Assembly: GCA_029051445.1 (NCBI GenBank)
Contig: JAIDKP010000126.1
Span: 1-5,294 of the forward strand
Direction of reading: 5' to 3'
Length of the DNA: 5,294 nucleotides
Source of the DNA: Muribaculaceae bacterium
GTDB taxonomy: Bacteria > Bacteroidota > Bacteroidia > Bacteroidales > Muribaculaceae
In this document: positions 1 through 4,560 of the stretch, in pieces
How positions within the stretch are numbered: position 1 is the first letter of the stretch
Layout: each line of letters starts with the position of its first letter
The notes under the pieces: generated by a model
Told to the model about the DNA's origin: nothing
Database searches by the model: none
Seen by the model: only the letters and a program-made list of their open reading frames with translations
Translations under genes and position numbers: made by a program

Positions 1-491
<491 letters not shown>

Positions 492-516
492 TCCACAGTA
501 TAACAGACTGAATATA

Positions 517-557
517 ATTCAGGGCGTCGACCGAAATCGACGCCCTGAATCTTTTTT
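517..557 (+). terminator. Rho-independent terminator of enolase gene
   Basis: A perfect 14-bp inverted repeat (517-530 paired with 537-550; loop CCGAAA) is followed by C and six T residues (552-557). This is a textbook intrinsic terminator on the + strand, 25 bases after the enolase stop. Read on the - strand the same stem could also stop transcripts leaving nadC, but the sequence beyond it is T-poor in that direction, so any action there would be weaker. Confidence 0.93.
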
Positions 558-567
558 ATCATAATGA

Positions 568-584
568 GAACGCATGAGGCGTTC
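568..584. other. Small hairpin between convergent gene ends
   Basis: GAACGC (568-573) and GCGTTC (579-584) form a perfect 6-bp stem with a 5-nt loop, just past the nadC stop codon on the - strand. It lacks a T-run on either strand, so it is at best an accessory 3'-end structure for the nadC transcript. It may also be chance. Confidence 0.35.
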
Positions 585-601
585 CGGAAGTCATCGCATG
601 A

Positions 602-1447
602 TCAATAGGCTTTGAAACTCATGTCGAGACCTTTGACCGAATGGGTGAGCGCGCCTACCGATATGTAGTCGACACCGCATTCGCCATACTCGCGGAGATT
701 GTCGATCGTGATTCCTCCCGAAGACTCTGTCTCGGCGCGTCCGGCAATCTGCTTTACAGCCTCGCGCGTTGCCTCTACCGTGAAGTTGTCGAGCATGATG
801 CGGTCGGCACCGGCCTGCAGAGCCTCGTCGATCTCGCGCGGGTTGCGTGTCTCCACCTCTACCTTAAGGTCAAGTCCTTTCTCACGACAGTAGGCGCGCG
901 CACGTTCTACAGCCGGAATGATACCTCCGGCAAAATCGACATGATTGTCTTTGATAAGTATCATGTCAAACAGACCGATGCGGTGGTTGCATCCTCCGCC
1001 GATCTTCACAGCCTCCTTCTCGAGCATACGCATTCCGGGCGTGGTCTTGCGGGTGTCGAGCACCTTGGTGTGCAGCCCCTCGAGCCGTTGCTGATAGCGC
1101 GCTGTGGTAGTGGCGATGCCACTCATGCGCTGCATGATGTTGAGCATCGTGCGCTCTGCTATGAGGAGCGAACGCACGGGACCCTCGACCGTAAAAGCGA
1201 TGTCGCCCGGACGCACATGAGTGCCGTCGGGGATCATCACCGTCATTTTGAGCGATGGATCAAGCTTCTCGAACACCTTAGCCGCTACCTCAACACCGGC
1301 CAGTATCCCCTCCTCTTTCACTACAAGACGCTGACGCCCCATCTCATCGGCAGGTATTGTCGAAAGAGTGGTGTGGTCACCGTCGCCTATATCTTCAGCA
1401 AACGCGAGGTCGAGCAGCTCGTCGACCAGCATATCACGTGTCTTCAT
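602..1447 (-). CDS. nadC: Quinolinate phosphoribosyltransferase (nicotinate-nucleotide diphosphorylase, carboxylating)
   Basis: NadC transfers phosphoribose from PRPP to quinolinate and decarboxylates it, giving nicotinate mononucleotide, CO2 and pyrophosphate; this is the last de novo step before NAD assembly. The 281-residue protein is full length for the family. An N-terminal open-faced sandwich domain (about 1-110) precedes the barrel domain. Family residues visible include Arg99 (ERTMLN), Arg133-Lys134 (LDTRKTTPGMR), His155-Arg156 (GGGCNHRIGLFD), Lys166 (LIKDNH), Glu199 (VEVETRN) and Asp220 (RIMLDNF), plus the phosphate-binding SVGALTHS near the C-terminus. The ATG at 1447 lies about 35 bases downstream of a good promoter -7 element and gives the expected N-terminus, so this start is preferred. 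No nadA or nadB is visible beside it; it looks monocistronic and converges on enolase. Antisense frames over this gene are shadows. Confidence 0.97.
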   Translation of the reverse strand: MKTRDMLVDELLDLAFAEDIGDGDHTTLSTIPADEMGRQRLVVKEEGILAGVEVAAKVFEKLDPSLKMTVMIPDGTHVRPGDIAFTVEGPVRSLLIAERTMLNIMQRMSGIATTTARYQQRLEGLHTKVLDTRKTTPGMRMLEKEAVKIGGGCNHRIGLFDMILIKDNHVDFAGGIIPAVERARAYCREKGLDLKVEVETRNPREIDEALQAGADRIMLDNFTVEATREAVKQIAGRAETESSGGITIDNLREYGECGVDYISVGALTHSVKGLDMSFKAY

Positions 1448-1481
1448 TGCTTGAGTTGTTATGTTAATCAGAATTATAGTG

Positions 1482-1513
1482 CGAAGATAGGTCTTTGGGG
1501 CGATTTAAACAAA
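1482..1513 (-). promoter_or_regulatory. Promoter of nadC (Bacteroidetes type)
   Basis: Read on the - strand, TTTG (1513-1510) is followed after exactly 20 bases by TATCTTCG (1489-1482), one mismatch from the Bacteroidetes primary-sigma consensus TTTG-N19-21-TAnnTTTG. Transcription would start near 1475, giving a short 5' UTR of roughly 28 bases before the ATG at 1447. The match is seen in the sequence; the start site is inferred. Confidence 0.72.
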
Positions 1514-1754
1514 CAGTGACTGCGGTGCGGCGCAGTGGCCGATCAGCCGACGCCTTCGACGCCGAACATTCTGAGTGACGTTGTTTCGCAGCTCCGCAGC
1601 TCACGCATGCAAGCGCCGGGAGGCACGCTGTTATTGTAAACCCCGGGCGACCGCATGGGAGCCTGGGGGACATGCGCCTAAACTCCATGAGCCTCGGAGA
1701 GGCGATGTATACTCCCATAGCACCGTTTAGGTATCGTCCGTGCTGCCACATAAA
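1514..1754. other. GC-rich spacer upstream of unit 1, no convincing gene
   Basis: About 240 bases between the nadC promoter and the AT-rich promoter of the lipoprotein unit. It is GC-rich and contains several inverted repeats: ACTGCG/CGCAGT (1519-1524 with 1531-1536), GCCTC/GAGGC (1691-1695 with 1699-1703), and two interleaved 7-bp complements described separately. A tandem CGCAGCTC pair lies at about 1587-1602. An open frame on the - strand crosses the region (1464-1751), but it is Cys/Arg-rich, resembles no family I know and overlaps the nadC promoter, so I do not call it a gene. Confidence 0.6.
1655..1732. other. Interleaved inverted repeats (possible pseudoknot RNA)
   Basis: ATGGGAG (1655-1661) is complementary to CTCCCAT (1712-1718). 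CCTAAAC (1677-1683) is complementary to GTTTAGG (1725-1731), with a further G-U pair possible. The pairs interleave, so together they would form a pseudoknot-like fold, with a GCCTC-GGA-GAGGC hairpin (1691-1703) inside. No dedicated promoter was identified. It may be a structured RNA on either strand or chance pairing in GC-rich DNA. Confidence 0.3.
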
Positions 1755-1788
1755 GAATTAAATATTTTGTAAGATTTATTAAATTAAT

Positions 1789-1818
1789 TTTGATTTTGTG
1801 GAATTTAGTCGTAAATTG
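1789..1818 (+). promoter_or_regulatory. Promoter of lipoprotein unit 1
   Basis: TTTG (1789-1792), a 19-base gap and TAAATTG (1812-1818) fit the Bacteroidetes primary-sigma pattern apart from one T missing from the -7 box. The equivalent bases before unit 2 give the same arrangement (TTTG-N20-TATTTTG), which supports the assignment. An alternative TAATTTTG at 1785-1792 matches the -7 consensus exactly, but its nearest upstream TTTG is only 15 bases away. Transcription would begin near 1825, leaving a leader of about 120 bases. Confidence 0.5.
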
Positions 1819-1846
1819 CGCAAAATCACCGAAACACGTTGTCACT

Positions 1847-1870
1847 ATGGATATTTTTGGATTGGCCTGA
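1847..1870 (+). CDS. Candidate leader peptide MDIFGLA (unit 1)
   Basis: A seven-codon frame, ATG to TGA, sits in the 5' leader about 75 bases before the lipoprotein start. Its stop codon is exactly the loop of a GGCC-TGA-GGCC inverted repeat (1864-1874). The identical frame lies before unit 2. No ribosome-binding site can be recognised, as is usual in this phylum, so translation is conjecture. It might be an upstream regulatory ORF or chance. Confidence 0.25.
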   Translation: MDIFGLA

Positions 1871-1905
1871 GGCCGTCCGGCAGTAAAGGGCGTTTGCGGT
1901 CGGAC
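1864..1905 (+). promoter_or_regulatory. Structured 5' leader of unit 1
   Basis: Two potential hairpins lie in the leader: GGCC-TGA-GGCC (1864-1874), and GTCCG (1875-1879) paired with CGGAC (1901-1905), extendable inward by a G-U and a C-G pair. An A-rich stretch running to the start codon follows. No known riboswitch was recognised. The same structure, base for base, precedes unit 2 (3980-4021). Confidence 0.4.
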
Positions 1906-1946
1906 AAAAACACATTCAGTTTATAAACCAACAAAAACACGTTTCT

Positions 1947-2468
1947 ATGAAAAAACTTCTGTTTCTGACCGCACTTTTCACCTCCCTGCTTATCAGCTTC
2001 GCCGCCTGCTCCGACTCAGAGAATATCATTGACTGTACAGATGAGCCACAATGGTTCCCGACATATACAATCATAGGCAGACTCACTTATAATAGTGACT
2101 CCACCGGTTATCTGCTAGAAATTGCCAAAGAATCGGACAAACTTGTCAATGACACATTGATTCCATTTGAAGGAAAGGATAAACCTGCCGAAAGAATAAC
2201 GGTTCTTAAAGCTAAAACATTAGATACTGTTACTCTTGACGGGACTAAAATATCGAGTATGACAGGCTCGATAGTGTCCATTCCGGCAGGATACCACTCT
2301 ATAAGAAAAGAGGAAGGGGATGATGATTTTGTACTACATTTCTCATATGATATTTCAGTTTTATCTGATTCAAGATCGGATGATGGAGAATATATTATTG
2401 ATTCCAATCCGCCAATCTATCCGGACGCTTATACTACTGTCCCCTTGTCAAGAGCTACCTTTAATTAA
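1947..2468 (+). CDS. Lipoprotein N-terminal domain of unit 1 (fragment of a broken metalloprotease lipoprotein gene)
   Basis: This 173-residue frame begins with a lipoprotein signal peptide: MKK, a hydrophobic core and ISFAAC with the lipidation Cys at residue 21. SDSE follows, an acidic start typical of Bacteroidetes surface-exported lipoproteins. From residue 40, YTIIGRLTY aligns with YTIEGLLTY at the same position in unit 2. The middle of the domain is Asp/Ser/Lys-rich and barely alignable between the two. Near the end PDAYTTVPL matches PEAYTTTPL of unit 2. The ATG at 1947 is inside the conserved repeat and preceded by an A-rich leader, so the start is firm. The stop falls just before protease-like sequence that continues in the +1 frame, so this is probably the amino end of a longer protein cut off by a one-base change. 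The domain has no function I can name; a pro-domain or surface spacer is conceivable. It could still be made as a stand-alone lipoprotein. Confidence 0.75.
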   Translation: MKKLLFLTALFTSLLISFAACSDSENIIDCTDEPQWFPTYTIIGRLTYNSDSTGYLLEIAKESDKLVNDTLIPFEGKDKPAERITVLKAKTLDTVTLDGTKISSMTGSIVSIPAGYHSIRKEEGDDDFVLHFSYDISVLSDSRSDDGEYIIDSNPPIYPDAYTTVPLSRATFN

Positions 2469-2547
2469 TTTATCGGGTCACTATGAACTCGTAAATGTGT
2501 ATGTACACGTGATAAGAACAATCAGTGGTGTTGGCAAAAACAAGGAA
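2464..2547 (+). pseudogene. Start of the metzincin domain of unit 1, out of frame and without start codon
   Basis: In the frame one base ahead of the lipoprotein, this stretch reads INLSGHYELVNVYVHV followed by RTISGVGKNKE. It aligns closely with IDISRCYDVVNVYIHV and RKTDGTGLNKE at the start of the protease domain of unit 2; VYxHV is typical of the first strand of such metallopeptidases. No suitable start codon precedes it in frame. Homology stops abruptly at 2547, where the sequence jumps to a region lying about 460 bases further on in unit 2. It is a remnant, not an independent gene. Confidence 0.75.
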
Positions 2548-3638
2548 ATGCCTGGATAGGTGGAAAATATAACTCGGATCTGCAATTGCGAGATGCTAAT
2601 GGCGATTTTTACACTCCCGATAAGGAAAATTTGATGTCACATGCACATAACTATGAGATTCAGAAAGTTACTCCGCAACAGATTGAACGCATGCACAACT
2701 TCTTGTCGAATAATGCAACCGTAAAAAAAGTAGCATCTAACAGAGGCATCGGATTAGTGGGCAATCCCTTAGGAGGAGCAGGCAATCAGCATTTTACAGA
2801 AAGTACCAGAACATTGACATTTCCTGCTGTTGCAGATGACGAAGAAGTGACATGGACAATTTATCAACGAAGCGGATATGGTTACAGCAACTCACACGCT
2901 AACCCATCGGTAATAACAAAGAAAGGCCATTCAATTACCATCGAACATTATAGTCCCGCTGATTGCTATGAGGTTTATGCAACGACTACGACACCATATG
3001 GAGTAGAACGTAAAGCCGAATGGAAGGCTTCTGCAGGTGTTCCATCACCGGCAGTTGGCACTTTAAACTGGACAGCAAAAGGAGGATCTGTCATGGGTAG
3101 TTTTCCAGGTTATAGTCCCACTTTGACAGTGGCACATGATCTTGATCTATCGTTCAACTATACCGATTTTGCAAATCCGGCATATCGTTCCGGTATAACC
3201 TATCGTGTATATACAGCGGGAGGCGGAGTCTATGAGACGGGCATGGACGTCGTTCTGTCGGATATGGAATGCTCAAACGGTTATATTGAAGTTCAGCCAG
3301 TCGACCAGTGTTGTGGAGCGTCATCTTCAATGTTCAGGATAAATTGTGAATTAAAATGGGATGTGTATTCTCTCGACATGAAAGACGGGCAACTGATGAT
3401 CGGCGTTAAACCGGCTACCGCTCAGTCTGCCATAGCTGAAAAGGATTCGGCTAAGCGCAATCTCACGATCAGGAGCATAAAGATTACCACGCCCGAAGGC
3501 CGCGTGCTTTCGGGGCGCACGCTCGACACACCGCAGCGCGCGATGTCGCTGTCGACAGTCGGAATAGCCAAGGGGCAGTATCAGATCGAGATTACCGATG
3601 TCGACGGCAATGTGCACAAGGGGCGTTTCGGCATCTGA
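2547..3638 (+). pseudogene. C-terminal remnant of the unit 1 metalloprotease lipoprotein (zinc site deleted)
   Basis: The frame is open from 2487, homologous to unit 2 from 2547, and has a possible TTG start at 2586 (350 residues from there). It opens with NAWIGGKY and LRDANGDFYTPDKENLMS, matching NVWVNGEY and LRDGHGDLYSPDQYNLMS of unit 2. NLMSHAHN is the metzincin Met-turn, and VTPQQIERM is the helix that follows it in M43-like enzymes. The HExxHxxGxxH zinc site that should precede it is absent, so no protease activity is expected. After the catalytic remnant come a beta-rich domain (about residues 65-150, with EVTWTIYQ), a second one (about 155-255, Cys at 229, 242, 243, 254), and a C-terminal tail (about 295-350: IKITTPEGRVLSG, GIAKGQYQIEITD, KGRFGI) faintly like type IX secretion sorting domains. 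The last 240 bases are clearly more GC-rich than the AT-rich middle. A secondary product from the TTG is possible but would lack a signal peptide. Confidence 0.7.
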
Positions 3639-3653
3639 GATCATCATTTGAAT

Positions 3654-3701
3654 TATACGCCGGGGCGTGCCGCTGTCATGTGGCGCGGCCCGCGTCGTAT
3701 A
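3654..3701 (+). terminator. Long imperfect hairpin after unit 1
   Basis: TATACG (3654-3659) pairs with CGTATA (3696-3701). The GC-rich arms between them pair extensively with a few bulges, closing on a loop near 3673-3678. It begins 15 bases after the stop of unit 1, as a transcript 3' end would, but no T-run follows, so intrinsic termination is uncertain. The symmetrical outer stem means it could act on either strand. Confidence 0.4.
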
Positions 3702-3868
3702 TATGCGTGAACCATTCGGCTTTTGGGGCGTACTGTTGCAGGCAACAAGGGGCGATAGTCTCGGCTTTTACAGTGACCGCGGCAGTCAGGGCGCGGCAAT
3801 GCAAAGAGCCTCTCACCTTAAGCCTGCGGTGCGGGCGTATTGCCGGGCACAAGTCTCGTGAATATACT
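3702..3868. other. GC-rich spacer before unit 2, no convincing gene
   Basis: This stretch lies between the hairpin after unit 1 and the AT-rich promoter of unit 2. It holds further inverted repeats: TGTTG/CAACA (3734-3738 with 3743-3747) and CGGCAAT/ATTGCCG (3794-3800 with 3839-3845). Short open frames on both strands overlap one another, lack recognisable domains and look like noise from GC-rich sequence. I could not align it with the spacer before unit 1. Confidence 0.6.
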
Positions 3869-3903
3869 GAATTAAATATTTTGTAAGATTTACATAAAAT
3901 AAT

Positions 3904-3934
3904 TTTGCTTTTGTAAAATGTAATTTGTATTTTG
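3904..3934 (+). promoter_or_regulatory. Promoter of lipoprotein unit 2
   Basis: TTTG (3904-3907), 20 bases, then TATTTTG (3928-3934) fits the Bacteroidetes pattern with one T short in the -7 box. It aligns with the unit 1 promoter. A consensus-perfect TAATTTTG (3900-3907) is an alternative -7 box, but its nearest upstream TTTG is 16 bases away. The last bases of the preferred box overlap a 14-base palindrome (3929-3942). Confidence 0.5.
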
Positions 3935-3942
3935 CGCAAAAT
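3929..3942. promoter_or_regulatory. Palindrome at the unit 2 promoter (possible operator)
   Basis: ATTTTGCGCAAAAT is a perfect 14-base palindrome overlapping the -7 box and predicted start of transcription. Unit 1 keeps only the inner TTGCGCAA (1816-1823) and has lost the symmetry of the outer bases. It could bind a dimeric regulator. No regulator gene is in the window, so this is speculative. Confidence 0.3.
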
Positions 3943-3962
3943 CACCGAAACACGTTGTCACT

Positions 3963-3986
3963 ATGGATATTTTTGGATTGGCCTGA
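3963..3986 (+). CDS. Candidate leader peptide MDIFGLA (unit 2)
   Basis: Identical to the seven-codon frame in the unit 1 leader, with its TGA again in the loop of GGCC-TGA-GGCC (3980-3990). Because the surrounding 160 bases are identical, its presence in both copies is not independent evidence that it is translated. Confidence 0.25.
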   Translation: MDIFGLA

Positions 3987-4021
3987 GGCCGTCCGGCAGT
4001 AAAGGGCGTTTGCGGTCGGAC
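3980..4021 (+). promoter_or_regulatory. Structured 5' leader of unit 2
   Basis: Same two hairpins as in the unit 1 leader: GGCC-TGA-GGCC, then GTCCG (3991-3995) paired with CGGAC (4017-4021). The lipoprotein start follows 41 bases later through A-rich, probably unstructured RNA. Confidence 0.4.
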
Positions 4022-4062
4022 AAAAACACATTCAGTTTATAAACCAACAAAAACACGTTTCT

Positions 4063-4560
4063 ATGAAAAAACTTCTGTTTCTGACCGCACTGTTTACCTC
4101 ACTGCTTATCGGCTTCGCCGCATGCTCCGATATTAAGGAGGATGTTCCGTTTATAGATGAAGGTGATCCAATTCAACAATATACAATAGAAGGATTGTTG
4201 ACATATGATGATGCAACTAACAGATATGCTTTAGCCGTAAGTAAATGTACGAATGAGGCTGTATTAGATCTGGCAAGTAAGGATAAGATATATATAGATC
4301 CTGACAAGGTATCTGAAATTGTTTATCCGACATTAAAGGATTTTGTTGGAAAGTATATTTCTACCAAAATTGGGATAGATGACGTTGGACGTCTATTGGG
4401 CAACGGTATGCTGACATTAGAGAGTGAAATTTTACTTGCAGAGGCAAGATCAACAAAAGATATTTTTTGTGATGACACACCTGATATCTTTCCAGAAGCA
4501 TACACCACCACTCCTCTTCAAGATCCTCAATTGATATATCACGCTGCTACGACGTGGTAA
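4063..4560 (+). CDS. Lipoprotein N-terminal domain of unit 2
   Basis: This 165-residue frame has the same signal peptide as unit 1 with one change in the lipobox region (IGFAAC, Cys21), followed by SDIKED. YTIEGLLTYDD begins at residue 40 as in unit 1. The next hundred residues differ almost completely from those of unit 1. PEAYTTTPL near the end is shared again. The last ten or so residues (after TTTPL) have no counterpart in unit 1 and look like out-of-frame read-through. The protease domain resumes in the -1 frame. Aligning bases, unit 1 has CCCTTGTCAAGA where unit 2 has CCTCTTCAAGA, so a single missing base near 4516-4518 would explain the shift. The protein would be exported and lipid-anchored; its function is unknown. 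Alternatives are a genuinely separate lipoprotein translationally coupled to the protease, or a sequencing error. Confidence 0.75.
   Translation: MKKLLFLTALFTSLLIGFAACSDIKEDVPFIDEGDPIQQYTIEGLLTYDDATNRYALAVSKCTNEAVLDLASKDKIYIDPDKVSEIVYPTLKDFVGKYISTKIGIDDVGRLLGNGMLTLESEILLAEARSTKDIFCDDTPDIFPEAYTTTPLQDPQLIYHAATTW

Larger units (their letters stand above)
1816..1975 (+). repeat. 160-bp identical direct repeat, copy 1 (leader plus signal-peptide start)
   Basis: These 160 bases recur without a mismatch at 3932-4091, 2,116 bp downstream in the same orientation. The block spans the end of the promoter -7 element, the whole predicted 5' leader, the start codon and the first ten codons of the lipoprotein. 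Weaker similarity, with substitutions and small length changes, continues upstream to about 1755. Downstream it fades through the signal peptide to about 2010. Identity across non-coding DNA suggests recent duplication, gene conversion or a constrained leader. Confidence 0.95.
3932..4091 (+). repeat. 160-bp identical direct repeat, copy 2
   Basis: Exact copy of 1816-1975 in the same orientation. It carries the end of the -7 box, the leader with both hairpins, the seven-codon frame at 3963-3986, the start codon and the first ten codons of the second lipoprotein. Recombination between the two copies would remove unit 1 and leave a single intact promoter-leader in front of unit 2. Confidence 0.95.

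Noticed and set aside
641..1519. Long open frame (292 codons) on the + strand opposite nadC
   Set aside because: It lies antisense to a clearly recognisable, full-length nadC, has no recognisable domain, and is a typical shadow of a GC-rich coding strand.
1464..1751. 95-codon open frame on the - strand upstream of nadC
   Set aside because: Arg/Cys-rich, low-complexity translation with no known domain. It runs across the nadC promoter and through hairpin-rich spacer, so I treat it as non-coding.
3654..3701. tRNA-like or other known RNA gene in the GC-rich hairpin
   Set aside because: No cloverleaf, T-loop GTTCRA or CCA end; it is a single long imperfect stem.
3667..3945. Overlapping short frames on both strands in the spacer between the units
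   Set aside because: They overlap each other and a hairpin, show no motif, and the minus-strand frame extends into the AT-rich promoter of unit 2.
1816..4091. The 160-bp repeats as ends of an insertion sequence or transposon
   Set aside because: They are direct repeats carrying promoter, leader and coding sequence; no terminal inverted repeats, target duplications or transposase were seen between or around them.
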